The notes beneath the pieces were generated by a model. The model worked only from the letters and a program-made list of their open reading frames with translations. It was not told the origin of the DNA and did not search any database. Made by a program: the position numbers and the translations under genes. Below, piece after piece: positions 1-7,739 of a stretch of DNA of 64,000 bases (its first letter is position 1; every line of letters begins with the position of its first letter). Source of the DNA: Fibrisoma montanum (GTDB lineage: Bacteria; Bacteroidota; Bacteroidia; Cytophagales; Spirosomataceae). The stretch lies in assembly GCF_003583365.1 (NCBI RefSeq), contig NZ_QXED01000005.1, forward strand, positions 186,001 to 250,000. Direction: 5' to 3'.

Positions 1-25
1 TGCTAATGCCATTTGGATAAGGGAT

Positions 26-481
26 TTAGTTGATTTTCTGTAAGGTCGTTCTGGATAGATTCCGGATCATCTCCGACGGATTTTCCCGGCTCATGCGATC
101 CAGCTTTTGCTTCAACGCTGCCGGTGCGGCCTGGTCTACGGCCTTAATGGCCAGCTTCTTGACGCTTACGTCGTCGGCATCAATCAGGCGGTCGGCGATG
201 GGATACCGGACCTCGTCGGGCAGGTTGACCAGCGCCGAGGCCGAGGCAATCCGCACCAGGGCCCGGGGGCTGGTCGAGGCCGTTGCTACAATCTGATGCG
301 CCTGCGGATTAGGCAGCAGACTGGCCAGGTAAACGGCCTTCGACGCGAGCATGGGGTCGGGGTCGTTGGCCAGCTGCATCAGAACCGGTACGTCCGATTC
401 ATCGATGAGTTGAGCCAGTTGCGCGTAGTCAGGTTCATCGCTGCTCAGTCGCAGCCGGAGTTCGGTTGGGGAAAGTGCCAT
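26..481 (-). CDS. small HEAT-repeat protein
   Basis: A 151-residue, fully alpha-helical-looking protein without signal peptide or membrane segment. It shows HEAT-like helical pairs, for example around DPMLASKAVYLAS, SPRALVRIASASA and DVSVKKLAIKAV, each rich in Ala/Leu with the Asp/Pro turn usual for the family. HEAT arrays are protein-binding scaffolds; no catalytic motif is visible. Its ATG lies 4 nt after the stop codon of the matrixin-type protease gene, so the two are almost certainly co-transcribed and the pair may interact. Whether it is a chaperone, inhibitor or immunity partner of the protease is inference only. Confidence 0.8.
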   Translation of the reverse strand: MALSPTELRLRLSSDEPDYAQLAQLIDESDVPVLMQLANDPDPMLASKAVYLASLLPNPQAHQIVATASTSPRALVRIASASALVNLPDEVRYPIADRLIDADDVSVKKLAIKAVDQAAPAALKQKLDRMSRENPSEMIRNLSRTTLQKIN

Positions 482-485
482 GCGA

Positions 486-1439
486 TTAAGCGTTTACGGT
501 TAGCGCGTTCGACTTCATGGTGCTGATTTCTGAATTGACCAGATCAGGGGGCGGGTTCGTGATGTTCGACGTACCGTTGCCGGTCATCAGCCGGTTGTTG
601 TCGTTCACGTGCGACAGGCCCAGTACGTGGCCGATCTCATGGCCCAGCGTCCACCGTGTAGCGCCACTGGCCACCACCGCACCGGGCCGACCGCTGGGAT
701 GGGCCGCACAGCCGTTGTAGGGCGGATTGGTTGCCTGGACGAAATACACCACCACATCGTTGCGGCCGACATTGTTGCGGTTGGTGAACAACTGATTTTG
801 TTCGGCCGTCGTTTCTCCGCGCGTACAACCGCCAACATCCACTACGTTCAGATCGGGCAGGTTCAGCGTTTCGTTGCTCATGTGTACTACCCGGATTCCG
901 GCGGGTTCGTAGACCTGCCGCATCGAACTGATCATCGTGTCCATCGATACGGTCGGGGCGGTGAGCACCTTCGTGTGCAGACGAACCGTTTCGAACAGGT
1001 TGAAGTCGCAGCCGGCCGCACTGAATTCGAGCGTGTTCTGGGCGTCGGTTGTGCCCGAGAAGCGCACACCCACCGAAATGCCGATCCCCCAAAGCGCATC
1101 GGGCTTGCCCGTAACCTGAAAGCGCTCCAGCCCAAAGGCGGTGGGCGAGAGGTTCAGGCCGTCGTGCGTAGCAATGCGCCCTTCGCCGTCGTAAACGTGC
1201 ACGTTGGTTACGGCGGCCTGCGGAGACCCGGCCCGGAACCGAAGCATCACCGAATCGACCATCTGTCGTTTGTCATTGACAATGACGGTCGTTGGAATGC
1301 CAAAATGAAACCAGTTTGTCGAGTTGGGTTGCCCCACCACCCGAATGAAGAAACCGGCTCGCCACACACTCCGGATTCGATCCGGAAACTCCACCTGCAT
1401 CGCATGCCCGTGGGTCCACATTGCCTGTGTGATTGCCAT
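486..1439 (-). CDS. matrixin-type (M10-like) zinc metalloprotease with an N-terminal beta domain
   Basis: A 317-residue metzincin. The zinc motif HEIGHVLGLSH (residues 267-277, HExxHxxGxxH) is followed eight residues on by the Met-turn LMTG (Met285), so the catalytic core looks complete. The first ~150 residues form a separate beta-rich region (MAITQAMWTHGHA..., then a GxxHVYDGEGRI stretch) resembling a domain found as a stand-alone unit in other bacteria (DUF6623-like, from memory). No signal peptide, pro-domain cysteine switch or T9SS tail is visible, unusual for a protease expected to act outside the cell. The HEAT-repeat gene follows after 4 nt. The substrate is unknown. Confidence 0.85.
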   Translation of the reverse strand: MAITQAMWTHGHAMQVEFPDRIRSVWRAGFFIRVVGQPNSTNWFHFGIPTTVIVNDKRQMVDSVMLRFRAGSPQAAVTNVHVYDGEGRIATHDGLNLSPTAFGLERFQVTGKPDALWGIGISVGVRFSGTTDAQNTLEFSAAGCDFNLFETVRLHTKVLTAPTVSMDTMISSMRQVYEPAGIRVVHMSNETLNLPDLNVVDVGGCTRGETTAEQNQLFTNRNNVGRNDVVVYFVQATNPPYNGCAAHPSGRPGAVVASGATRWTLGHEIGHVLGLSHVNDNNRLMTGNGTSNITNPPPDLVNSEISTMKSNALTVNA

Positions 1440-1680
1440 ACAATAAGGGTTTAGAAGAGGAATAGACTGCCGATGAACGGCCCTAAGGCGCTCATGGACA
1501 GAATCAAAGGTAGAGGGTGTGGAGAAAAATTTCTAGCGGGATTGAACGTGATAAACCGAGTAGTTATACGTATTTTATGGAGTGATAGGTCAGTACGTTG
1601 CCCGGACACTTTTTTGCCGATTTGTATGGGTAACTGACCCGTATGGCCTTTTTTTGCACGCAGAACGCATTTCCAGCTAC

Positions 1681-3798
1681 ATGAGTCAAACTCCCGAACA
1701 ACGGGTCGCGGCCCAGTTGAATCTTAACGCCCGATCCGTTGCCAATACCATCGACCTGCTCAACGGCGGGGCCACCGTCCCGTTCATTGCCCGCTACCGG
1801 AAAGAAGCCACGAACCAGCTCGACGAAATCCAGATCCAGCAGATCAGGGATACGTATCAGAAACTGCTGGACCTGGATAAGCGCCGGGACGCGATCCTGA
1901 AGTCCATCGATGAGCAGGGAAAGCTGACGCCCGAACTCCGGCGAAAACTGGAATCCGTCGATTCGCTGACGGAACTGGAAGACCTGTACCTACCGTATAA
2001 ACCCAAACGCAAAACCCGTGCAACGGTCGCGATCGAACGGGGGCTGGAACCCCTCGCCGACCTGATTTTTAGCCAGCGCGAAAACGATGTCGAGCGGATC
2101 GCCAAACGGTACGTCAATGAGCAGGTGCCGACCGTAGCGGATGCCCTGCAGGGAGCCCGCGACATCATGGCCGAACGCATCAGCGAAGACGCCGACGCCC
2201 GGCAGCGCATCCGGAACCTGTTCGAGCGCGAAGCGATCATTTCGTCGAAAGTCAGGAAGGGGAAGGACGCGGAGGGGGCCAAGTACCGCGATTATTTCGA
2301 CTTTGCCGAACCACTCCGTCGCGTACCGTCGCACCGGCTGCTGGCCATCCGGCGGGGCGAAGCGGAGGGCATTCTCGCCGTTTCCATCTCGCCCGACGAG
2401 GACGCGGCTGTTGAGCGGCTGGAACGGCAGTTTCTCCGTGGCCTCCCTGGAAGCAAAGAGCAGGTAGCCCTGGCCATTCGCGATGGGTACAAACGCCTGC
2501 TAAAACCCTCGCTTGAGACCGAATTCGACAAACTGTCGAAAGACAAGGCCGACCAGGAGGCAATCCGGATTTTTGCCGACAACCTGCGGCAGTTGCTGCT
2601 CAGCCCACCGTTGGGCCAGCAACGGGTGTTGGCAATTGACCCTGGCTACCGGACCGGCTGCAAAGTCGTCTGTCTGGATGCCCAGGGCAATCTGCTGGCC
2701 GATACGGTCATTTACCTGGCTCAGTCCGAGGCTCAGAAGCAACAGGCCGCCCAGACGGTCCGGCGGTTGGTAGAGCAATACAAAATCGACGCCATTGCCA
2801 TTGGTAACGGTACGGCCGGTCGCGAAACCGAGGAGTTCGTCAGAGAACTGAGCCTGGGTAAGGCGCTTTTTATGGTGAGTGAGCAGGGCGCATCCATCTA
2901 CTCCGCGTCGGAAGTGGCCCGCGATGAGTTTCCGGATAAAGACGTAACGGTACGTGGGGCGGTGAGCATCGGTCGACGGTTGATGGACCCACTGGCCGAA
3001 CTGGTCAAGATTGACCCGAAATCCATTGGCGTAGGGCAGTATCAGCACGACGTCGATCAGACCGAACTGAAAAACAGCCTCGATACCGTTGTCGAAAGCT
3101 GCGTGAACCAGGTTGGCGTATCGCTCAACACGGCCAGTGCGTACCTGCTGCGGTACGTATCGGGTCTGGGCCCGCAACTGGCCGGCAATATCGTCGCGTA
3201 TCGGGCGCAGAACGGCGCGTTTACCTCCCGCGACCAACTTAAAAAAGTGCCCCGCCTGGGACCGAAAGCGTTCGAACAGGCGGCCGGTTTCCTGCGCATT
3301 GAAGGGGGCCGGAATCCGCTCGACAACAGCGCCGTTCACCCGGAGCGGTACGCGCTGGTGGAGCGCATGGCCGCCGATGTCGGCAGTACCGTTGCCGACC
3401 TGATCCGGAAGCCGGAACTACGGAAACAGATTCGTCCGGAACGCTACGTAACCGACTCGGTGGGGCTACCGACCCTCCGCGACATCCTGGCCGAACTCGA
3501 AAAGCCCGGCCGCGACCCCCGCGAACAACTGGCCGTGTTCGAGTACGACGAGCGGGTGCGTAAACCCGAAGACCTCCATGAAGGCATGGTGCTCAACGGG
3601 GTCGTGACGAACATCACGGCCTTCGGGGCTTTTGTCGACGTTGGGGTGAAGCAGGATGGCCTGGTACACGTATCGCAGCTGGCCAATCACTTCGTGTCGG
3701 ACCCGAATCAGGTGGTGAAACTGCACCAGAAAGTAAGAGTAAAGGTGCTGGAGGTCGATTTAGTGCGGAAACGCATTGCGCTAACAATGAAAATTTAA
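1681..3798 (+). CDS. tex: Tex-family transcription accessory / RNA-binding protein
   Basis: About 705 residues from the ATG at 1681 (MSQTPEQRVAAQ). An in-frame ATG at 1582 would add 33 residues of non-family sequence and is not preferred. Domain order is typical of Tex: N-terminal helical region (YKPKRKTRATVA), YqgF/RNase H-like domain (VLAIDPGYRTGCK), helix-hairpin-helix pair (SGLGPQLAGNIV; PRLGPKAFEQAAGF) and a C-terminal S1 domain (EGMVLNGVVTNITAFGAFVDVG...GLVHVSQ). Tex proteins bind nucleic acid and influence transcription and translation. It is slightly shorter than many Tex proteins but ends normally just after the S1 fold. The gene stands alone and is followed immediately by a long hairpin. 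Confidence 0.96.
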   Translation: MSQTPEQRVAAQLNLNARSVANTIDLLNGGATVPFIARYRKEATNQLDEIQIQQIRDTYQKLLDLDKRRDAILKSIDEQGKLTPELRRKLESVDSLTELEDLYLPYKPKRKTRATVAIERGLEPLADLIFSQRENDVERIAKRYVNEQVPTVADALQGARDIMAERISEDADARQRIRNLFEREAIISSKVRKGKDAEGAKYRDYFDFAEPLRRVPSHRLLAIRRGEAEGILAVSISPDEDAAVERLERQFLRGLPGSKEQVALAIRDGYKRLLKPSLETEFDKLSKDKADQEAIRIFADNLRQLLLSPPLGQQRVLAIDPGYRTGCKVVCLDAQGNLLADTVIYLAQSEAQKQQAAQTVRRLVEQYKIDAIAIGNGTAGRETEEFVRELSLGKALFMVSEQGASIYSASEVARDEFPDKDVTVRGAVSIGRRLMDPLAELVKIDPKSIGVGQYQHDVDQTELKNSLDTVVESCVNQVGVSLNTASAYLLRYVSGLGPQLAGNIVAYRAQNGAFTSRDQLKKVPRLGPKAFEQAAGFLRIEGGRNPLDNSAVHPERYALVERMAADVGSTVADLIRKPELRKQIRPERYVTDSVGLPTLRDILAELEKPGRDPREQLAVFEYDERVRKPEDLHEGMVLNGVVTNITAFGAFVDVGVKQDGLVHVSQLANHFVSDPNQVVKLHQKVRVKVLEVDLVRKRIALTMKI

Positions 3799-3800
3799 TA

Positions 3801-3867
3801 GGTTGCGTTTAGGTGGTAGAGACGATTTCTTGTAGACAAAAGGTGTCTCCATCACCTAAACGCAACC
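3801..3867. repeat. long imperfect hairpin between tex and the NlpC/P60 gene
   Basis: Perfect 15-bp arms at 3801-3815 and 3853-3867, continued inward by a G-T and a T-A pair, one mismatch, and GAGAC/GTCTC (3819-3823 with 3845-3849), around a loop of about 21 nt. It starts two bases after the tex stop codon and ends 14 bases before the next ATG. No T-run follows, so it is not a textbook intrinsic terminator. It may protect the tex mRNA end or form the leader of the downstream gene. Confidence 0.75.
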
Positions 3868-3881
3868 GTAGCCACTATTCT

Positions 3882-4502
3882 ATGCCCATTACAACGACCC
3901 TGCGGGCTGCCTGGCGGCCCCTGTTGACCAGTTCGTTGCTCTTCATCTCGCTTACTTCCTGCGAAGTTTTCCGCTCCTCCGGCCCTTCACATTCCGTTAG
4001 CCGTAGTTCTACCGCCGGCCGCTCCGTGGCTACCCGTTCGTCGGTGAAGCGGGCGCCTGCCGTACCGGCCAAACCAACCGGTAAGGTGGTCGATTCGCGT
4101 ACCTACGAAAACCGCTACGTGCCCGAAGTGGTCAAAATCGCCCGCACCTATACCGGTACGCCCTACCGGTCCGGTGGCAACACCACGTCCGGCATCGACT
4201 GCTCGGGGCTGGTGTACGCCGTATTCAACACGGTAGGTCTGCGGATGCCCCGCATCTCGTGGCAGCAGTCGGAGGTGGGTTACGAAGTGGATGTAAAACA
4301 GATTCAGCCGGGGGATCTGATCTTCTTCGTGCCCGACAGCGGCAAGGCAGGGTACGTATCGCATACGGGCATTGTTACGGAGGTGAACGGCCCCGAAAAC
4401 ATCCGGTTTATTCACGCATCGTCGTCGCGCGGGGTGCGGGAGGATAATCTGTATTCCAACTACTTCAAAGGCCGGTTTGTGAAGGCGCTGCGGCCGTTCT
4501 AA
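3882..4502 (+). CDS. NlpC/P60 (C40) cell-wall peptidase lipoprotein
   Basis: The ATG at 3882 gives 206 residues with a lipoprotein leader ending in lipobox LTSC (Cys27). The longer ORF from 3813 begins inside the hairpin and is not preferred. After a Ser/Arg/Pro-rich linker comes the NlpC/P60 domain: nucleophile Cys in GIDCSGLVYAVF, catalytic His in YVSHTGIVTE and a third polar residue in FIHASSSRGV. Such enzymes cleave D-Glu/meso-diaminopimelate-type linkages in peptidoglycan. The lipid anchor places it at the envelope, probably facing the periplasm. It converges on the Nudix gene downstream. Confidence 0.93.
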   Translation: MPITTTLRAAWRPLLTSSLLFISLTSCEVFRSSGPSHSVSRSSTAGRSVATRSSVKRAPAVPAKPTGKVVDSRTYENRYVPEVVKIARTYTGTPYRSGGNTTSGIDCSGLVYAVFNTVGLRMPRISWQQSEVGYEVDVKQIQPGDLIFFVPDSGKAGYVSHTGIVTEVNGPENIRFIHASSSRGVREDNLYSNYFKGRFVKALRPF

Positions 4503-4530
4503 CGCATCGGAACCGATAGCTGTCGGAATA

Positions 4531-5091
4531 TCAGCTGACCGTTTTCAGCGTGTTGGTCAGCAGCTCCAGCATCTGCAGGTACGTTGGTCGGGGAGGGGTG
4601 TAGCGAAACGACGAGGTATCCGCCAGCAAATCCTGCCGCACGTAGTCGAGCGGCACAAACCGCATATCGGCCACTTCATCGGGCTGGGGCGTAAAGTCGG
4701 TAAGTTCGAAGGGCGTCTGCCAGACGTACACCTGCGCATGTTCGCAGTCGTGGAGGGGGATGCGTTCGTCGATCATCTCGACCGATACGATACCCAGGGG
4801 CCGCAGCTCGCCGGGCCGCGGACGAACACCAATTTCTTCTTCGGTTTCGCGCAGGGCCCCATCGTCGTAAGTTTCGCCGGGTTCGATGTGGCCGCCAATG
4901 CAGATGTCCCAGTAGTTGGGCAGAATCTCCTTGTCGGGGTGGCGGAGGGTCAGCAGCAGTTCCTGCCGGGGGTTCAGGACAAAAATCTGGGCCGTACGGT
5001 GCCAGTCGCCGTCGCGTTCGATGTCTCGTTTGCGTTTCCGGCGACCCAGCGGCCGATTCTGTTCATCCACAAGGTCTAATTCCTGCGCCAT
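4531..5091 (-). CDS. Nudix hydrolase (IDI/YfcD-like)
   Basis: A 186-residue cytosolic protein with a complete Nudix box GHIEPGETYDDGALRETEEEIG (GX5EX7REUXEEXGU), the metal-binding helix that hydrolyses nucleoside-diphosphate-linked compounds. The N-terminus (ELDLVDEQNRPLGRRKR) and the DWHRTAQIFV strand resemble the isopentenyl-diphosphate-isomerase-like/YfcD branch, but the box itself indicates hydrolase chemistry; the substrate cannot be read from sequence. A terminator-like hairpin lies just upstream, separating it from the GIY-YIG gene on the same strand. Confidence 0.92.
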   Translation of the reverse strand: MAQELDLVDEQNRPLGRRKRKRDIERDGDWHRTAQIFVLNPRQELLLTLRHPDKEILPNYWDICIGGHIEPGETYDDGALRETEEEIGVRPRPGELRPLGIVSVEMIDERIPLHDCEHAQVYVWQTPFELTDFTPQPDEVADMRFVPLDYVRQDLLADTSSFRYTPPRPTYLQMLELLTNTLKTVS

Positions 5092-5100
5092 GGGGTATCA

Positions 5101-5130
5101 ACAAAAAAGCCGCCCGATGGGGTGGCTTTC
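5101..5130 (-). terminator. terminator of the GIY-YIG gene
   Basis: The stem 5109-5115 / 5120-5126 has a 4-nt loop and one mismatch on the minus strand. It is followed on that strand by the T-run complementary to the A-run 5103-5108. It lies between the GIY-YIG stop and the Nudix start. Confidence 0.7.
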
Positions 5131-5141
5131 CGGCACAGTAA

Positions 5142-5396
5142 TTAAACAGTCTGGGCGGCTTCGCTGATCAGTTCTTCCCAGGCAGCCCGGTCTCTCCGCT
5201 TCAGTTTCATTTCCAGACTCAGGGCCTCGTTGCGGGTGGCAAACTGCCGGGTAAACTTCAGTTCCCAGGGTTTGCCCTCGGCCGTAGCCGCTACCGTTTT
5301 GGCGTTATGCTGCCACAAGCTGATTTTGAGGTCTTTGGTCTGACCGATGAAATACTGATCGGTTGAGGGGCTGTAAATGATATAAACCGTATGCAT
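5142..5396 (-). CDS. small GIY-YIG nuclease-domain protein
   Basis: Starting at the ATG at 5396 the product is 84 residues (MHTVYIIYSPSTDQYFIGQT...). The paired strands YIIYS...QYFIGQT match the GIY-YIG core (here YII and FIG), followed by the helix EALSLEMKLKRRDRAAW with the family Glu. This is the size of stand-alone UvrC/YhbQ-like proteins, whose role is poorly known. The longer ORF from 5447 adds an unlikely 17-residue leader. The G of GIY is not conserved, so nuclease activity is uncertain. Confidence 0.82.
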   Translation of the reverse strand: MHTVYIIYSPSTDQYFIGQTKDLKISLWQHNAKTVAATAEGKPWELKFTRQFATRNEALSLEMKLKRRDRAAWEELISEAAQTV

Positions 5397-5525
5397 AGGT
5401 GTCGGAGGGACTATAGTCAAAACTACAGAATCAATGTCACAAAACAAAGTCTATTGAGACAATTGGTAGTTATTGGTATAATAGGTAGGTGAGACTGAGG
5501 CAAATGTAAATTTTTTAAAATTGTG

Positions 5526-5557
5526 GTTGAGTTGATGTAATTTTTTACTCATATTTG
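5526..5557 (+). promoter_or_regulatory. promoter of tRNA-Ala (Bacteroidota type)
   Basis: GTTG (5526-5529), a 20-nt spacer, then CATATTTG (5550-5557) is close to the Bacteroidota primary-sigma consensus TTTG-N19-TAnnTTTG. It is directly followed by CACCCAC, which also follows the -7 box of the tRNA-Leu promoter in this window. Confidence 0.55.
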
Positions 5558-5575
5558 CACCCACAAAACGCAAAC

Positions 5576-5649
5576 GGGGGTATAGCTCAGTTGGCTAGAG
5601 CGCTACAATGGCATTGTAGAGGCCGTCGGTTCGAATCCGACTATCTCCA
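5576..5649 (+). tRNA. tRNA-Ala (anticodon GGC)
   Basis: A 74-nt cloverleaf: acceptor GGGGGTA with TATCTCC (two G-T pairs) plus discriminator A; D arm GCTC/GAGC; anticodon stem CTACA/TGTAG enclosing ATGGCAT, whose positions 34-36 read GGC; T arm GTCGG-TTCGAAT-CCGAC. The CCA end is not encoded. It marks the left edge of an AT-rich, decayed region that looks like an old integration site. Confidence 0.97.
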
Positions 5650-5663
5650 CGGTATACAACGAG

Positions 5664-5697
5664 AAGGACTGTTTATCTCTGATAGGCAGTCCTTTTT
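5664..5697 (+). terminator. intrinsic terminator after tRNA-Ala
   Basis: The perfect 8-bp arms 5664-5671 and 5687-5694 are followed by a T-run to 5697, 15 nt after the tRNA. Confidence 0.8.
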
Positions 5698-5754
5698 CCA
5701 TATATAGTCTTTGAGTTTAAACGGGGGCTGAAAAATACCGGCAACAGTAAAGCT

Positions 5755-5880
5755 ACACGGCTTGGTTTTCACACTCGGAGACCACAGGAGCAAAACGGCT
5801 TTTCCGATCATAAGACAATTGAGATATACACCCGCAGATTAGCCGCTTTTGTCAATGAGGACATACGAAAAATTCATATA
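5755..5880 (+). pseudogene. relic of a tyrosine recombinase (integrase) C-terminus
   Basis: Read in the frame of the codon at 5812, this stretch encodes ...SDHKTIEIYTRRLAAFVNEDIRK..., which resembles the C-terminal signature of Bacteroidota XerD-like integrases (H-[ST]-x-KTTEIYT-x, containing the catalytic Tyr) and their short helical tail. Nothing upstream in frame resembles the catalytic Arg/His boxes; only about 40 codons survive. The frame then runs without similarity to a stop at 5974. Its place about 150 bp after a tRNA is the classic site for a tRNA-integrating element. Assignment is from the motif alone. Confidence 0.45.
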
Positions 5881-5932
5881 ATGGCGCCTTCATATAGAAC
5901 CCCCGTTCAAAAGCATAAGGAAGAAACGTTAA

Positions 5933-6368
5933 AAATCTCTTTACCTTGCAACCCTAACCCTGTTGGCGGTAGGTAGTTGTAAAATTCTGACGTTGACCCA
6001 CGTGAGCAATAAGTAGGTACTTATAACGTAACAGCTTCTACTTTGTCAGGAAGTACAACCGGCTCAATAAAAACAACGTTTGATACTGGTAATGACGTGT
6101 TGATGGTTACCAAATCAAGCGATAGCAATGATGTTTATCTTTCGTTCACTAAAAGCCGCTTTACGACTACCTTAGATAAAAATGGTGCGTTTTTCCTTCC
6201 ACCGCAAGCAGAACAAGCATACGCCGTAATGGTACGTCATTTGGTATTAATTATGGCGGTAGCGGAGCGTTTACAAATAATGGCATAAATTTAAATATTA
6301 GCGTGAATGCCAATGTATCAGGCATTAAGATTGAAGAACTAACTACTATCAAAGGGACTAAGAGGTAG
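5933..6368 (+). pseudogene. broken small lipoprotein gene
   Basis: Pieces of one secreted protein can be read across three frame breaks. First comes a leader LYLATLTLLAVGSCK with a plausible lipobox (GSC) but no start codon in place. Then comes GTYNVTASTLSGSTTGSIKTTFD...LDKNGAFFLPPQAEQAYAV (about 6028-6225). After a shift near 6228 follows GTSFGINYGGSGAFTNNGINLNIS...IKGTKR to a TAG at 6366-6368. The surviving open segment at 6043-6288 therefore changes frame from the ancestral reading near its end. The original function is unknown. Decay fits the island being inactive cargo. Confidence 0.6.
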
Positions 6369-6410
6369 TCACAATATTTTTGAAAAAACAGTCATTACGC
6401 TTACTACTCA

Positions 6411-6456
6411 CTACATCGAAAAAGCCGGTTAGCTTAAACCGGCTTTTTCGATGTAG
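6411..6456. terminator. perfect 20-bp bidirectional terminator
   Basis: Perfect 20-bp arms at 6411-6430 and 6437-6456 enclose a 6-nt loop. The A5/T5 tracts lie inside the stem, so either strand ends in a GC stem plus T-run. It separates the broken lipoprotein gene (+) from the convergent glycosyltransferase (-). Confidence 0.85.
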
Positions 6457-6500
6457 TACAACAACAGCTTTATAATTTAAATGTGAATAAAATTAAGTAT

Positions 6501-7376
6501 TTATAATAACTTATAATTTTTGTACTCACCTATTCTATAGCCTGTTAAATTTTCAATAGAGGTTAGAATTTTGACTCGTGGTGAATATTTTTTTAGATTA
6601 GTATCAAAAGTAAACGCTATACCTGATTTTTCTATGCGGTCTTTCATAACGGCCGGATGAGTATCTTTAAAGTGAGCCAATGAATCAATATGATTTTCAT
6701 ATTTAAAATTTAAACCTGATTCTTTAATTGCTTCCATTTGGTCATCACGATGCCAGAAGCGGTAAAAATAGCCAAACTTAGATCGTTGTTTTTCCAACGA
6801 TTTTACCCAACCATAATGATAGATGTAAGCATCTATAAGCTTTACTCTTAGTTTTTTATTTCCTGTTTTTCGAAAGCCTTGCGCATCCCTGTAAGCAAAA
6901 ATATCTTTTGAATTACGAATTACCCTTATCTCGCGTCTATACCAACGACGTGAGTCACCAATGTAATTGTAAGAGCCGTAAAAATGTAAATAATTAAACA
7001 ATAGCCCTTCAACGTTGGCATCAGTTAAATATCTATGCATGGCTTCCTTAACGACGGGGATATACTTTTCATGAAGAACTTCATCGCCTTGGATGTAGAA
7101 AGCCCAATCAACATCTGGAGAAATAGCAGCTAGTGCTTTATCTGTTTCTTGAGCTAGCACTCTGCCTCCCTCCCTTAAATTGTCATCCCAAATGGTATGG
7201 ATTATTTTAATTTTGTCTGAACTGATTGTTTTAATCAAAGAAAGAGTTTCATCATCTGATTTTCCAACAGCAATAAGAAACTCATCACAAAGAGGCAAAA
7301 TTGATGTTATTGCTTCAACAATTGGATAATCATATTTAATTGCATTACGAATAAAGCTAAATCCGGCTACTTTCAT
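6501..7376 (-). CDS. family 2-like glycosyltransferase
   Basis: A 291-residue soluble protein. The N-terminus MKVAGFSFIRNAIKYDYPIVEAI and CDEFLIAVGKSDDET match GT-A fold glycosyltransferases that start with a nucleotide-sugar-binding strand. DWAFYIQGDEVLHE carries a D-x-D/E-like metal site, and HKTGNKK...HYGWVKS-type His-Tyr segments occur in related Bacteroidota GT2 proteins. Such enzymes add sugars to surface glycans or proteins. The gene is visibly much more AT-rich than the flanking housekeeping genes and sits alone in the tRNA-Ala island, suggesting horizontal acquisition. The acceptor cannot be predicted. Confidence 0.75.
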   Translation of the reverse strand: MKVAGFSFIRNAIKYDYPIVEAITSILPLCDEFLIAVGKSDDETLSLIKTISSDKIKIIHTIWDDNLREGGRVLAQETDKALAAISPDVDWAFYIQGDEVLHEKYIPVVKEAMHRYLTDANVEGLLFNYLHFYGSYNYIGDSRRWYRREIRVIRNSKDIFAYRDAQGFRKTGNKKLRVKLIDAYIYHYGWVKSLEKQRSKFGYFYRFWHRDDQMEAIKESGLNFKYENHIDSLAHFKDTHPAVMKDRIEKSGIAFTFDTNLKKYSPRVKILTSIENLTGYRIGEYKNYKLL

Positions 7377-7393
7377 AAACTAACAAACGTTGA

Positions 7394-7672
7394 TTGACAA
7401 TGGTAAGATGTTGTGTAATTTCATGTGACCTTGCGGAGGAACAAAGTTACATGATTATTGATCAAATTTTAAGATCATATGGTACTTACGTCAGGTTCTC
7501 TAATACAGAATGGGGGATTCTTACATCTCAATCTTACACTGAGATTGAAGAAGTAATCTATAGAGGCTTAAAAAAGGGAGAAAAGGTAATGATACTCAAT
7601 AAGATAGAAACAATTGAGTGGTTTAATTCAACTAAAAGTAACAGTGTAACGTACTTCCAACGTTTCGTATAA
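7394..7672 (+). CDS. small Cas2/VapD-like (SinR-like) ferredoxin-fold protein
   Basis: 92 residues, divergent from the glycosyltransferase with only 17 nt between starts. The pattern is one ferredoxin-like unit: strand CCVISCDL, helix EEQSYMIIDQILRSYG, strands TYVRFSNTEWGILTS, helix SYTEIEEVIYRGL, strand EKVMILNKI. The Asp after the first strand and the short S/T-W-type second strand recall the stand-alone proteins called SinR or Cas2-like, related to the VapD/Cas2 ribonuclease fold. There is no CRISPR array or other cas gene here, so it is not an adaptation Cas2. A free-standing toxin or RNA-binding role is possible. The gene is AT-rich like the rest of the island. Confidence 0.55.
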   Translation: MTMVRCCVISCDLAEEQSYMIIDQILRSYGTYVRFSNTEWGILTSQSYTEIEEVIYRGLKKGEKVMILNKIETIEWFNSTKSNSVTYFQRFV

Positions 7673-7705
7673 GAATGTTATTATAAAAAAATATTAGTAA
7701 TAGAT

Positions 7706-7739
7706 GCAAAAACTCGGTTAAAACGAACCGAGTTTTTGC
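7706..7739. terminator. bidirectional intrinsic terminator
   Basis: Perfect 14-bp arms at 7706-7719 and 7726-7739 have T5 at the 3' side. It ends the Cas2-like gene. From here to the flavoprotein stop at 7934 I see no gene, only about 190 bp with no recognisable content. Confidence 0.85.

Noticed and set aside
609-1454. A 281-codon plus-strand frame opposite the metalloprotease
   Set aside because: The reverse strand carries an intact zinc motif and Met-turn; this frame has none.
2500-3339. A 279-codon minus-strand frame inside tex
   Set aside because: Tex is unambiguous on the plus strand; no protein-like features in the reverse frame.
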